Assembly: GCF_001807485.1 (NCBI RefSeq) | Contig: NZ_KV789168.1 | Coordinates: 338,104-402,103 of the forward strand | DNA from: Corynebacterium sp. HMSC08A12 | GTDB taxonomy: Bacteria; Actinomycetota; Actinomycetes; Mycobacteriales; Mycobacteriaceae | Direction of reading: 5' to 3' | DNA: 64,000 nucleotides | Shown here: positions 39,012 through 47,608 of the stretch, in pieces | Numbering within the stretch: the first letter of the stretch is position 1 | How the letters are laid out: each line of letters starts with the position of its first letter | Notes under the pieces: generated by a model | The model's input: only the letters and a program-made list of their open reading frames with translations | What the model was told of the DNA's origin: nothing | Database searches by the model: none | Made by a program: the position numbers and the translations under genes

Positions 39012-39069
39012 GCAGGCCGCGGCCAACCAGCTACAGCCAGGGTGCAGCCAGCCAGAGCCAGCAACCGAT

Positions 39070-40191
39070 CTAGGCCAGGGCGCGGGCGATCAGCGCGCTG
39101 ACCAGGTCGCCGAAGCTCACGCCGTCAGCGGCAAACATCTTCGGATACATCGAGATCGGCGTAAACCCAGGCATCGTGTTGATCTCATTCAGCACGGGCC
39201 CGTTTTCCGTGGCGAAGAAGTCCACGCGCGCGATGCCATCGCACCCCAGCGCGTTGAACGTGCGAATGGCCAGTTGGCGGATCTCCTTCAGAGTCTCCGC
39301 AGGTAGCGGCGCCGGGATGGTGGCGGAGACGGTCGAGTCGACATACTTGGCGTCAAAACCATAAAACCCTTCGGCACCATCCTCAGTGCCGTTCAGCATC
39401 GCCGGAACAGAAGACACGATCGAGCCATCCGCGTGCTGCAGCACACCGCACTCGACCTCGGCGCCGTGGATCATGGCCTCCACGATCACCTTATTGTCAT
39501 TGGAAAAAGCCAAATCAATGGCGGCATCGAATTCTTCCCAGCTGTCCACCTTGGAGATGCCGATGCTGGATCCGCCGCGCGCCGGCTTCACGAACACGGG
39601 CAGCCCCAGTCGCTCCTTCTCCTCGGCAGTCAGCTCGCGGGGCTGGGACAGGATCAGCTCCTCGCCCACCGGGATGCCAGCCTCGCGCGCCAGCCGCTTG
39701 GTGAAGTCCTTGTCCATGCCCGCCGCCGAGGCCAGCACGCCGTTGCCGACGTACCGCACGCCAGCCAGATCCAGCACGCCCTGCACGGTGCCGTCCTCGC
39801 CGTTCATGCCGTGCAGCACTGGGAAAACAACGTCCACCTGCGCAAACACTTCGCCTGCCTGTGGTCCGGTCACGTAGCGCATCTCGCCCGCCGCACCAGA
39901 GCCCGCAGAGCCGTCCGTGCCAGCCCCGCCGAACGTCAGCTGCACGTGCACGCCCCCGTCTTCCACGCGCGGCATGTCCCGCCCGTCGGCGCGCAGCTGC
40001 GAGGTGTCGGTCGTCCCGGGCACCCATGCGCCGGCTTCGGTGATCCCCACGGGAACCACGTCGTAAATCTCCGGGTCCAGGTGGTCGATCACCGCACCTG
40101 CGCTAATGCAGGATACGGAGTGCTCAGTCGACTGGCCGCCGTACAGGACGACGACGGTGGTGCGTGCGTGCTTCTTGGCTTCGTTACTCAC
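39070..40191 (-). CDS. ddl: D-alanine--D-alanine ligase
   Basis: ATP-grasp enzyme making the D-Ala-D-Ala dipeptide for peptidoglycan. The N-terminal VVVLYGGQSTEHSVSCISAG, the ATP-grasp segment LPVFVKPARGGSSIGISKV, and the metal and substrate site ARVDFFATENGPVLNEINTMPGFT are present. A 373-aa protein with an insertion (about residues 76-98, Gly/Ala-rich) is typical of actinobacteria. GTG start with AAGG upstream. It follows gpsA by 80 bp, the conserved order. Confidence 0.95.
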   Translation of the reverse strand: MSNEAKKHARTTVVVLYGGQSTEHSVSCISAGAVIDHLDPEIYDVVPVGITEAGAWVPGTTDTSQLRADGRDMPRVEDGGVHVQLTFGGAGTDGSAGSGAAGEMRYVTGPQAGEVFAQVDVVFPVLHGMNGEDGTVQGVLDLAGVRYVGNGVLASAAGMDKDFTKRLAREAGIPVGEELILSQPRELTAEEKERLGLPVFVKPARGGSSIGISKVDSWEEFDAAIDLAFSNDNKVIVEAMIHGAEVECGVLQHADGSIVSSVPAMLNGTEDGAEGFYGFDAKYVDSTVSATIPAPLPAETLKEIRQLAIRTFNALGCDGIARVDFFATENGPVLNEINTMPGFTPISMYPKMFAADGVSFGDLVSALIARALA

Positions 40192-40271
40192 AGCTTTTTA
40201 CCTTAGCCGTTTTTAGGACGCCACATCCCCACCGCCCCGCCCCTTCAACCGAACTCCCAGTCTGCTTGGGC

Positions 40272-41270
40272 CTACTCGGCCTTCTTGCTGCGCCCGAGCA
40301 GTCCCATCATTACCTGCTGCACGTCGGCGCCTTCGTGGCAGACTCCCACGACTGCGTCGGTGATGGGCATTTCCACGCCGACCTTCTCCGCCAGTTCCTG
40401 CACGGACTGGCTGCTCACCACGCCTTCGGCAACTTGTCCCTTGGTGGACGCGGCGGCCTGTTCCAGTGTCTCTCCCTTGCCCAGGTGCTCCCCGAAGCGG
40501 CGGTTGCGTGACAGCGTGGAGGTACACGTGGCAACCAGGTCACCCATGCCAGCCAGGCCGCTGAGCGTGCGCGCATCGGCGCCAACTTTCAGCGCCAGGC
40601 GGGTCGTTTCCGCCAGGCCGCGGGTGATGACGGTGGCGGCGGTGTTGTCGCCGAAGCCCATCCCCGCGGCGATGCCCGCCGCCAGGGCGATGACGTTCTT
40701 GCAGGTGCCGGCGATTTCACAGCCGATGACGTCCGTGTTGGTGTACGGGCGGAAGTACGGCGCAGCCACGGCCGCCTGGATCAGCTTCGCGCGGTCCATG
40801 TCGGTGCAGGCCACAACGGTTGCGGCGGGCTGCCCCTGGGCCACTTCGCGGGCCAGGTTCGGGCCGGTCAGCACGGCCACGCGCTCGCTGGGCACATCCG
40901 CCACCTCGGAGATCAGCTGGCTCATCCGCAGGCCGCTAGAGTGTTCGATGCCCTTGGCCAGGCTCACCAGGGAAGCATCCGAGCCGATGAGTTCCTTCCA
41001 ATTCTGCAGGTTCTCGCGCAGCGACTGCGAGGGCACTCCCAGCACCACGATCTCCGCGCCGTTCAGTGCCTCGGCGGGGTCGGTTGTGCCGGTCATCGCG
41101 GCTGGCAGTTCGATATCCCCCAGGTAGGCGCTGTTTCGGTGATTGTCGCGCACGTCCTCTGCGACCTCGGCGCGGCGCGCCCAGAGGCGGACCTCGTTAC
41201 CGGCGTCAGCAAAAACCTTGGCAACCGTCGTGCCCCAGGAGCCTGCGCCCATCACTGCTACTTGCACCAT
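40272..41270 (-). CDS. gpsA: Glycerol-3-phosphate dehydrogenase [NAD(P)+]
   Basis: Reduces dihydroxyacetone phosphate to sn-glycerol-3-phosphate for phospholipids. The Rossmann motif [21 protein letters not shown], the Lys-containing [18 protein letters not shown] and the C-terminal domain with [20 protein letters not shown] are canonical; 332 aa. It is divergent from the mutT1-type gene and shares its promoter region. Confidence 0.96.
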   Translation of the reverse strand: MVQVAVMGAGSWGTTVAKVFADAGNEVRLWARRAEVAEDVRDNHRNSAYLGDIELPAAMTGTTDPAEALNGAEIVVLGVPSQSLRENLQNWKELIGSDASLVSLAKGIEHSSGLRMSQLISEVADVPSERVAVLTGPNLAREVAQGQPAATVVACTDMDRAKLIQAAVAAPYFRPYTNTDVIGCEIAGTCKNVIALAAGIAAGMGFGDNTAATVITRGLAETTRLALKVGADARTLSGLAGMGDLVATCTSTLSRNRRFGEHLGKGETLEQAAASTKGQVAEGVVSSQSVQELAEKVGVEMPITDAVVGVCHEGADVQQVMMGLLGRSKKAE

Positions 41271-41336
41271 CTGCTTGTCGCCTTCCCGCTTGCGCTGTAC
41301 GCCTATACTGCGTGCCTACTTGTCTGCCTGAGTTCG

Positions 41337-41360
41337 GTATAACTTTTGGGTTCGTTATAC
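41337..41360. promoter_or_regulatory. Inverted repeat with back-to-back -10 elements between gpsA and the Nudix gene
   Basis: GTATAAC, ten bases, then GTTATAC form a perfect inverted repeat. Each arm carries TTATAC, a good -10, one for each direction, so transcription of the two genes would start within about 40 bp of each other. A second palindrome, AAAGGGATCCCTTT (41383-41396), contains the likely ribosome binding site of the Nudix gene. Confidence 0.5.
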
Positions 41361-41400
41361 GATTGTCGGCAATAGTCTATCGAAAGGGATCCCTTTAAAA

Positions 41401-42429
41401 GTGATCACTCACACAGGAACTGGCGATCTTTCTACGTCCCTGGCCATGTCGCGGCACGATCAGGGCCACGTGACCCGCATCGGATCCCGCCCTAGCGAGG
41501 AATTCGCCCGCCCGACCTTCGCCGCGGGTGCGGTTATTTGGCGTTTTTCTCCGGACGCCGCCGCCTCCACCCCTAACTCCCCCGAGTCCACGGACGTGGA
41601 GATCGCGATCATCCACCGTCCCCGCTACGACGACTGGTCACTGCCGAAGGGCAAGGTCGACCCCGGCGAGAACCTGCCAGGAACCGCCATGCGCGAGATC
41701 TGGGAGGAGACCGGCTTCAGCGTGCGACTGGGCTGGGTTCTGGGTTATGTCCACTACCCTGTCGGTTCGCGCACGAAGGTGGTTTATTACTGGACTGCCC
41801 AGCACTTGTCCGGCGAGTTCGAGCCCAACGATGAATCCGATGAGCTGCGCTGGGTATCCCCAGAAGAGGCCAAGGAGCTGCTGAGCTACGAGGCCGACCT
41901 GAAGGTCGTGGATGCCGCAATGGGCGTGCTGAAGCTGGGTTGTGACCGCCGCGTGCTGTACGTTCGCCACGCGAAGGCGCATGCCCGCGAGGGGTGGGCC
42001 GGCGACGATGATCTGCGCCCCTTGAGTAAGAAGGGCCGCCGCCAGGCGGAGCTGCTGGTCTCTGAGCTGTCGGGCTACCGCCCGGAGACGATTTCTTCGG
42101 CCGTGCCGGTGCGTTGCGAGCACACGGCCGCGCCGATTGCTCAGGACTTGGGGTTGGAAGTTACTTTTGACGCCAACCTGGGCGATGCCGGCTGGGCTGC
42201 CGATGCGGATGCAGCGGTGGATGCGTTCCACGCCGCCACGGCCGCACCTGTGTCCATGGTTGTAGCCCAAGGCACGGTGATCCCTGGTGTGCTGGCCCGC
42301 ATTGCGGGCGAGCACGACGTGGAGATTGAGGATATGCGCGTGAAGAAGTCCAGCACCTGGGTGCTGCACTTCGCCGGGGACAAGCTGCTGGGGCTGGATT
42401 ACCTGGCCAGCCCGCTGTCCGTTAAGTAA
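41401..42429 (+). CDS. mutT1: MutT1-type Nudix hydrolase fused to a histidine phosphatase domain
   Basis: Two-domain sanitising enzyme like mycobacterial MutT1, which hydrolyses 8-oxo-dGTP/GTP and diadenosine polyphosphates. The Nudix box lies at about residues 82-104: GKVDPGENLPGTAMREIWEE then TGF. A linker leads to the phosphatase-like domain beginning RRVLYVRHAKAHAREGW (about residue 183) with the RHG-type motif as RHA. The product is 342 aa. The start is GTG with AAGGGA 11 nt upstream inside a palindrome; an ATG 45 nt further in has no clear site. Confidence 0.88.
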   Translation: MITHTGTGDLSTSLAMSRHDQGHVTRIGSRPSEEFARPTFAAGAVIWRFSPDAAASTPNSPESTDVEIAIIHRPRYDDWSLPKGKVDPGENLPGTAMREIWEETGFSVRLGWVLGYVHYPVGSRTKVVYYWTAQHLSGEFEPNDESDELRWVSPEEAKELLSYEADLKVVDAAMGVLKLGCDRRVLYVRHAKAHAREGWAGDDDLRPLSKKGRRQAELLVSELSGYRPETISSAVPVRCEHTAAPIAQDLGLEVTFDANLGDAGWAADADAAVDAFHAATAAPVSMVVAQGTVIPGVLARIAGEHDVEIEDMRVKKSSTWVLHFAGDKLLGLDYLASPLSVK

Positions 42430-42430
42430 A

Positions 42431-42452
42431 CGCCTCCCTCCTCAGTGAGGCG
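42431..42452 (-). terminator. Stem-loop between convergent mutT1 and leuD
   Basis: CGCCTC and GAGGCG form a 6-bp stem around a 10-nt loop, with an alternative CCTC/GAGG pairing. On the reverse strand it is followed by TTTACTT, suiting leuD termination. Confidence 0.4.
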
Positions 42453-42468
42453 CCGCAGCTTGCCGGCG

Positions 42469-43065
42469 CTAGCTGGCGGGAATCGTGCGCGGCTTGAAGC
42501 TGGCGCGCTGGGATTCGAAGGCCTGGATGGCCTCTTCGTTGCGCAGGGTCAGGCCGATGTCGTCCAGACCCTCCATCAGGCGCCAGCGGGTGTAGTCGTC
42601 CACGTCGAAGCCGAAGGTGTGGGTGCCCAGGGTGACGGTGCGATCTTCCAGGTTCACGGTGATTTCCGCGCCCGGCTGCTGTTCCAGCAGCTTCCAGATC
42701 AGCTCGATGTCGCTTTGTTCCATCTGGGCGGCCAGCAGGCCTGCCTTGCCGGAGTTGCCGCGGAAGATGTCGGCAAAGCGGGAGGATAGAACCACGCGGA
42801 AGCCGTAATCCATCAGCGCCCAGACGGCGTGCTCGCGGGAGGAGCCGGTGCCGAAGTCCGGGCCTGCCACCAGCACGGAGGCGTTCTTGTAGGGCTCCTG
42901 GTTCAGGACGAACTCCGGGTCTTTGCGCCAGCCGGCGAACAGGCCGTCCTCGAAGCCGGTGCGGGTCACGCGCTTCAGGTAGACGGCGGGGATGATCTGG
43001 TCGGTGTCGACGTTAGAGCGGTTCAGCGGTGCCGCCACGCCAGTGTGGGTGTTGAACTTTTCCAT
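42469..43065 (-). CDS. leuD: 3-isopropylmalate dehydratase small subunit
   Basis: Small subunit of isopropylmalate isomerase in leucine synthesis, carrying the swivel domain. [20 protein letters not shown] and the substrate loop [18 protein letters not shown] are canonical. Starting at [17 protein letters not shown] gives 198 aa, as in C. glutamicum; a GTG 30 nt upstream is possible but less likely. It lies 105 bp after leuC; that gap holds a CGAAAAATTTTTG word and no gene. Confidence 0.95.
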   Translation of the reverse strand: MEKFNTHTGVAAPLNRSNVDTDQIIPAVYLKRVTRTGFEDGLFAGWRKDPEFVLNQEPYKNASVLVAGPDFGTGSSREHAVWALMDYGFRVVLSSRFADIFRGNSGKAGLLAAQMEQSDIELIWKLLEQQPGAEITVNLEDRTVTLGTHTFGFDVDDYTRWRLMEGLDDIGLTLRNEEAIQAFESQRASFKPRTIPAS

Positions 43066-43170
43066 GGTGTTCTCTTCTGCTTTCTGCTCCCCCACCTGCG
43101 GTTTAGGTCGCTGGTGGGGAGGCTCGAAAAATTTTTGCGCGGGTCTTGTACGGGTATCTAGCGGTCTGTT

Positions 43171-44592
43171 TTACAGATCCGCCGGGCCTGCAAGGTGGCC
43201 TGTCACGGCGGTGGCGGCGGCAACTGGCGGGGAGACCAGGTGCGTGCGCCCTCCCTTACCCTGGCGGCCTTCGAAGTTTCGGTTGGAGGTGGAGGCCGAA
43301 CGCTCGCCCGGGGCAAGCTGGTCCGGGTTCATTCCGAGGCACATGGAACAACCTGCGGTGCGCCATTCCGCCCCGGCGTCAATAAAGATTTGATCTAGCC
43401 CCTCTTCTTCCGCTTGCATCTTCACCCGCGTGGAGGAAGGAACAACGATCATGCGCGTGCCGTCGGCGACAGAGCGGCCCTTGACGACCTCCGCGGCGGC
43501 GCGCAGATCCTCGATGCGGGAGTTGGTGCAGGAGCCGAGGAATACCGTGTCGATCTTGATGTCGCGCAGCGGGGTGCCGGGCTTGAGGTCCATGTACTCC
43601 ATGGCGCGCTCGGCGGCGAGGCGGTCGTTGTCGTTGGTGAAGTCCTCCAGCTGCGGGATGGATTCCGCCAGCGGCAGGCCCTGGCCGGGGTTGGTACCCC
43701 AGGTGACGAAAGGAGTCAGGGCGGAGCCATCGATGTGCACGACGGTGTCGAATTGCGCGTCGTCGTCGGTGCGCAGGGACTTCCAGTACTCCACGGCTGC
43801 GTCCCAGTCCTCGCCCTTCGGCGCGTGCGGGCGGCCTTCGAGGTAATCGAAGGTGGTCTGGTCGGGGGCGATCATGCCCGCGCGGGCGCCGGCCTCGATG
43901 GACATGTTGCACATGGTCATGCGGGCTTCCATGGACAGCTTCTCGATGGCCTCGCCGCGGTACTCGATGATGTGCCCCTGGCCGCCGCCGGTGCCGATCT
44001 TGGCGATGATGGCCAGGATCAGGTCCTTGGAGGTCACGCCCGGCTGCAGTTCGCCGGAAACCTCAATGGCCATCGTCTTGAAGGGCTTCAGCGGCAGAGT
44101 CTGGGTGGCCAGCACGTGCTCAACCTCGCTGGTGCCGATGCCCATGGCGATGGAGCCGAAGGCGCCGTGGGTGGAGGTGTGCGAGTCACCGCAGACGACG
44201 GTCATGCCAGGCTGGGTCAGGCCCAGCTGTGGGCCCACGGTGTGGACGATGCCCTGTTCAATGTCACCCATGGAGTGCAGGCGGATGCCGAACTCTTGGG
44301 CGTTATCGCGCAGGGTGGATACCTGCAGGCGGCTGGTGGGCTCCTGAATTTCCTGCAGGTCGCCGGTCTTCACACCAACGGTGGGAACGTTGTGATCCTC
44401 GGTGGCGATGGTCAGATCCGGGCGGCGAACCTTACGGCCGGCCTGGCGCAGGCCATCGAATGCCTGGGGCGAGGTAACCTCGTGTACCAGGTGCAGGTCG
44501 ATGTACAGCAGGTCGGGGCCGCCGTTTTCTCCGGCTGCAACGATGTGGTCGCGCCAGACTTTTTCCGCGAGGGTTAGGGGTTGGTTCGTCAC
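43171..44592 (-). CDS. leuC: 3-isopropylmalate dehydratase large subunit
   Basis: Catalytic [4Fe-4S] subunit converting 2- to 3-isopropylmalate. Cluster ligands are the Cys of [14 protein letters not shown] and the pair in [33 protein letters not shown] is the aconitase signature. I chose the GTG of [13 protein letters not shown] (473 aa) because AGGAGAG sits just upstream; an earlier in-frame GTG would place that site inside the gene. Expression is probably controlled by LtbR through the operator that overlaps its promoter. Confidence 0.95.
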   Translation of the reverse strand: MTNQPLTLAEKVWRDHIVAAGENGGPDLLYIDLHLVHEVTSPQAFDGLRQAGRKVRRPDLTIATEDHNVPTVGVKTGDLQEIQEPTSRLQVSTLRDNAQEFGIRLHSMGDIEQGIVHTVGPQLGLTQPGMTVVCGDSHTSTHGAFGSIAMGIGTSEVEHVLATQTLPLKPFKTMAIEVSGELQPGVTSKDLILAIIAKIGTGGGQGHIIEYRGEAIEKLSMEARMTMCNMSIEAGARAGMIAPDQTTFDYLEGRPHAPKGEDWDAAVEYWKSLRTDDDAQFDTVVHIDGSALTPFVTWGTNPGQGLPLAESIPQLEDFTNDNDRLAAERAMEYMDLKPGTPLRDIKIDTVFLGSCTNSRIEDLRAAAEVVKGRSVADGTRMIVVPSSTRVKMQAEEEGLDQIFIDAGAEWRTAGCSMCLGMNPDQLAPGERSASTSNRNFEGRQGKGGRTHLVSPPVAAATAVTGHLAGPADL

Positions 44593-44611
44593 GGTCTCTC
44601 CTCTGTGTCCG

Positions 44612-44641
44612 CTATACAGTTCCACTGGATGGAATGTATAG
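44612..44641. promoter_or_regulatory. Putative LtbR operator between leuC and ltbR
   Basis: CTATACAGTTCCA and TGGAATGTATAG form a nearly perfect inverted repeat (one unpaired base). It overlaps the -10 elements in both directions: TATAGC for leuC on the reverse strand and TATAGT for ltbR. IclR-type regulators bind such sites, so simultaneous control of leuCD and autoregulation is expected. Repeat and hexamers are seen; binding is inferred. Confidence 0.65.
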
Positions 44642-44642
44642 T
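44637..44642 (+). promoter_or_regulatory. -10 element of ltbR, probably leaderless
   Basis: TATAGT ends 8 nt before the ltbR ATG and there is no room for a Shine-Dalgarno sequence. The transcript would begin at or next to the start codon. Confidence 0.5.
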
Positions 44643-44650
44643 ATCAAATC

Positions 44651-45385
44651 ATGGGACACAATACGGAAATTCCCGCAACAAGCGGCATTCAAGTTTTGGA
44701 CCGTGCGATCTTCATTCTAACGGTCATCGCAGCAGAACCTCGCAACCTTTCCGATCTGTGCGCCATCACCGGCTTGCCACGCGCCACGGCGCACCGTATC
44801 GCCGTCGCGCTGGAGAAGCACAGGTTGATCGAGCGCGGGGTGGACGGTGCGTGGGTCACTGGCCCAGCCCTGTCCGAGATGGCGCCGTCTACCTCTTCTC
44901 GTCTTGAGGACGCCGCAGAGTTCATCCTGCCTGACCTCATGGCAAAGACGGGCGAGTCCGTGCAGCTATACCGCCTCTCCGGGATGGAGCGCGTGTGCAT
45001 CGCCAACGCCGAGCCCGCCACCGGCCTGCGGGATACGGTGCCGGTGGGCCATCGGATGACGTTGACCGCCGGCTCTGCGGCCAAGTTGTTAGTTGCCTAT
45101 GCGCCAGAAGCGTTCCAGAACCAGGTGCTGCCGGAAGCCGCGTACACGCGCGAGGACTTGGAGAAGATCGCCGCCGAGGGGATCGCGGAATCCTCCGCCG
45201 AGCGCGACCCTTCCCTAGCTTCGGCCTCCGTGCCGGTCTACGGAGCAGACGCGCAGAACCGCACCGTAATCGCCTGCCTATCCATTTCTGGCCCCGTGGC
45301 CCGCATGGGTGAGCACCCAGCAGAGAAGTTCGGCGCAGATTTGAAGGAATCCGCCCGCCAGCTGGAGAACTTGCTGCGGAAGTAG
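44651..45385 (+). CDS. ltbR: IclR family regulator, LtbR-type
   Basis: Transcriptional regulator; in C. glutamicum LtbR represses leucine and tryptophan synthesis genes. The winged-helix domain is residues 10-75 (VLDRAIFILTVIAAEPRNLS, then ITGLPRATAHRIAVALEKHR), followed by an IclR effector-binding domain (ESVQLYRLSGMERVCIANAE, HRMTLTAGSAAKLLVAYAPE). The product is 244 aa. Divergent arrangement with leuC and a shared palindrome strongly support the assignment. Translation probably starts from a leaderless mRNA. Confidence 0.9.
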   Translation: MGHNTEIPATSGIQVLDRAIFILTVIAAEPRNLSDLCAITGLPRATAHRIAVALEKHRLIERGVDGAWVTGPALSEMAPSTSSRLEDAAEFILPDLMAKTGESVQLYRLSGMERVCIANAEPATGLRDTVPVGHRMTLTAGSAAKLLVAYAPEAFQNQVLPEAAYTREDLEKIAAEGIAESSAERDPSLASASVPVYGADAQNRTVIACLSISGPVARMGEHPAEKFGADLKESARQLENLLRK

Positions 45386-45469
45386 CTGCTCCCAGTGCAA
45401 CTACTCCCCTAGCGCAAAAAAATTTTTTAGACACTACAAGCACCAGAACAACCAAGGAGAAGATCCCCC

Positions 45470-45898
45470 ATGACCAGCGAAAACCCCGCAAGCCAGAACT
45501 CGGCCACCGACGACAAGCGCTTTGAGGCAGGGATTCAAGTCCGCCGGGAAGTAATGGGCGACGCATTCGTGGATGCCGCCCTAGAGCGCAACGCCGGTTC
45601 GGACGGCGAGGCGCTGCAGAAGCACGTCACCGAGACCGTCTGGGGTTCCGTATGGACCCGCGACGGGCTGGCTCGGCGCGACCGCAGCCTGCTGAACATC
45701 GGCATGCTGGTGGCGCTTCGCGCGACTGAGGAGCTGCGCGGGCACGTCCGCGGCGCGCTGGAGAATGGGCTGACGCGCACGGAGATCACGGAGGCGATCA
45801 TTCACGCCTCCGGCTACTGCGGTGCACCCGCTGCCCTGTCGGCGATGAAGGTGGCTCAGGAGGTTCTGGTTGCGGAGCTCGGGCCGCTGGAGGATTAG
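45470..45898 (+). CDS. Carboxymuconolactone decarboxylase family protein
   Basis: Small alpha-helical protein of the CMD/AhpD fold, closest in layout to PcaC (4-carboxymuconolactone decarboxylase). It has RRDRSLLNIGMLVALRATEE and HASGYCGAPAALSAMKVAQE. There is a single Cys in the last segment rather than the CxxC of peroxidase-type AhpD, favouring the PcaC-like subgroup. No other protocatechuate-pathway genes are in the window, so the substrate is open. AAGGAGA precedes the ATG. Its stop overlaps that of the convergent gene. Confidence 0.82.
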   Translation: MTSENPASQNSATDDKRFEAGIQVRREVMGDAFVDAALERNAGSDGEALQKHVTETVWGSVWTRDGLARRDRSLLNIGMLVALRATEELRGHVRGALENGLTRTEITEAIIHASGYCGAPAALSAMKVAQEVLVAELGPLED

Positions 45899-46245
45899 GT
45901 TCGCGGCAGCTCGCGCCACTCCACGGTCAGCTCGCTGGCGCGGGTAACCAGGAACTCGTAGAGGTTCTGTGTGCCGTCCTCGATTCCGTCGGCCACGTCC
46001 TCACCGGCGGAGGTGATGTCCACCAGCGCCGGGCTAGCCGTGTCGTCGGGGTTGACCAGCTCGGCGCCCCAGCCTCCTTCGCCCCGCCGGCCGTCCTCAT
46101 CCGCAGAGAGGGTACGGAGCCAGGCTTCGGCTGAGGTGTGGGCGTCATTACCAAAAAGAGCGGCGCGAACAGTGGCGGGCGTGCCATCGTTGCCGGGTGG
46201 GGTGCCCCAGAGCCAGTCCAGGTTTACGCGATATGGAGAGAGAAT
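45895..46245 (-). CDS. Hypothetical protein, possibly using an ATT start
   Basis: I recognise no family. The conserved-looking part begins ILSPYRVNLDWLWGTPPGND and runs about 116 residues, acidic, with no membrane segment. There is no ATG or GTG in frame near the expected start. AAGGAG followed 6 nt later by ATT is the best initiation site, giving 116 aa. The open frame continues 52 codons upstream, but that stretch runs across the divergent DUF1707 gene. A 5-codon ATG frame lies just before. The ATT start is inference. Confidence 0.5.
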   Translation of the reverse strand: MLSPYRVNLDWLWGTPPGNDGTPATVRAALFGNDAHTSAEAWLRTLSADEDGRRGEGGWGAELVNPDDTASPALVDITSAGEDVADGIEDGTQNLYEFLVTRASELTVEWRELPRT

Positions 46246-46272
46246 GGGGAACTCCTTTAGTAGGGTAAAACC

Positions 46273-46965
46273 ATGAGCGAGTACAAAGACAAGCGCTGCA
46301 CCGACCAGGAACGATCCGCCGCTGTGGAGGCGCTGTCCAGGGCGATGGCCGATGGTCAGCTGAACATCTCGGAGTTCGACGAGAGGTCGGGGCAAGCGCA
46401 TGCTGCGACCCAGCGTAGCGAGTTAGTGGACTTGCTGGACGATCTGGTAGATGAGCCTGCAGGTTTGCTCTTTGGACCTGGCGCGAGCACTGCGGTTGCG
46501 CACCGCGCGCCGAGTGACGCGGAGTGGGCTACTCACCAGGCTTCGGAAGCCGAACGCCACCGCCAGATGGTACTTGCGCGGTCGCGGTCGCTGGTGACTG
46601 GCGGGGGCTCCGAGACGGGCTTCAGCCTGGCGATATTCGGCGGGGTGACGAAAGCGGCGTGGCAGGTGCCGAAGGCTCACTGGAACTTCAATATCTTCGG
46701 CGGTTCGGACTTTGACCTGCGGGAATGCCGGTTTAGCGACCCGGTGACCACGCTGTGGCTGAATAGCTGCTTTGGTGGCGCGGATGTGCTGGTGCCGGAG
46801 GGCGTGCGCGTTGATATGGGTGGCCTGGGCATTTTCGGCGGCAACGAGCTGGTGGTGGAGAACGGCGCGATCCACCCAAATAGCTTGCCGGCGGACGCTC
46901 CCCTGCTGCTGATCCGCGGGCTGTCGATTTTCGGCGGAGTGACTGTGAAGGTTGTGCGGGGTTAG
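46273..46965 (+). CDS. DUF1707 domain protein with LiaF-like C-terminal domain
   Basis: The DUF1707 motif occupies about residues 8-60 (RCTDQERSAAVEALSRAMAD, LNISEFDERSGQAHAAT). The C-terminal half (about residues 120-230) has repeated strand-turn motifs with IFGG (SLAIFGGVTK, FNIFGGSDFDL, GLGIFGGNELVV, LSIFGGVTVKV), the beta-helical cell-wall-active-antibiotic-response (LiaF C-terminal) fold. No membrane helix is seen between them. Such proteins are envelope-stress related in other Gram-positives; the role here is not known. It diverges from the short unknown gene with only 27 bp between starts. Confidence 0.85.
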   Translation: MSEYKDKRCTDQERSAAVEALSRAMADGQLNISEFDERSGQAHAATQRSELVDLLDDLVDEPAGLLFGPGASTAVAHRAPSDAEWATHQASEAERHRQMVLARSRSLVTGGGSETGFSLAIFGGVTKAAWQVPKAHWNFNIFGGSDFDLRECRFSDPVTTLWLNSCFGGADVLVPEGVRVDMGGLGIFGGNELVVENGAIHPNSLPADAPLLLIRGLSIFGGVTVKVVRG

Positions 46966-47043
46966 GGGCAAAACCGCGACCCCGGTTAACCATGCAAGCG
47001 CTGAGACATCTACCAGCCCTCCCCGGGTAGACGAGTAACCAGT

Positions 47044-47061
47044 TACCATTCATGAATGGTA
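47044..47061. promoter_or_regulatory. 18-bp perfect palindrome over the start codon of the orphan membrane gene
   Basis: TACCATTCATGAATGGTA is fully self-complementary and includes the ATG used by the next gene. It could be a repressor site or a hairpin masking initiation. No separate Shine-Dalgarno is visible. Confidence 0.6.
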
Positions 47062-47517
47062 GAGAGTCTATTAACCGGATTGGTTTCAGGAATTATATCC
47101 GGATTAATCGTTGCAGCCCTGCTGTGGCTGTTGAATCATCTGAGAAAGCCACCGCTAGAGCTTGTTCACCTCTCTGAACACCGAGCTCTGTTAAAGAATA
47201 ATCAGCTACGCCCAGTAGTGATAGGTGGTTCTTGGGAGCTTTGCAACGGCAGCGTGCTGTATAGACCCGATGGCTTTCGGGGAGGAACAGGAGGGTTCTA
47301 CATACCAAGGCTCGCAGAGATTGTTGTTGGAACAAGGTACTTTGCACCGGGGCAAACAGCTGATATTGCATATCGACCAGTTAAACGGCCCCGGAACCCC
47401 GACGAAATCATTCGACTAGAGGAAGCAAACATTGTTGATGTTTCCGCGATAACCAGCCAACCGGAGGATTTTCCAGGGTGGAAAGTCGAACGAGTACCTC
47501 TTAGAGGCGCTGCTTAA
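47056..47517 (+). CDS. Orphan single-pass membrane protein at the edge of the restriction island
   Basis: Unrecognised 153-aa protein. One N-terminal helix (residues 5-27, LTGLVSGIISGLIVAALLWL) is followed by a basic turn and a soluble domain of about 115 residues rich in beta-strands (LRPVVIGGSWELCNGSVLYR, GGFYIPRLAEIVVGTRYFAP). Base composition is lower in GC than the core genes and matches the adjacent res gene. It converges on res with a 91-bp gap. A link to the restriction system is suggested only by location. Confidence 0.6.
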   Translation: MVESLLTGLVSGIISGLIVAALLWLLNHLRKPPLELVHLSEHRALLKNNQLRPVVIGGSWELCNGSVLYRPDGFRGGTGGFYIPRLAEIVVGTRYFAPGQTADIAYRPVKRPRNPDEIIRLEEANIVDVSAITSQPEDFPGWKVERVPLRGAA

Positions 47518-47608
47518 GTCGACCTGAGTTCGGAAACACAGATACACCATTGACCACGACAAGCTCCGCTAAGAAGCACGAAGCTCGTCAAACCGGGCTA
47601 AGGGCTGC

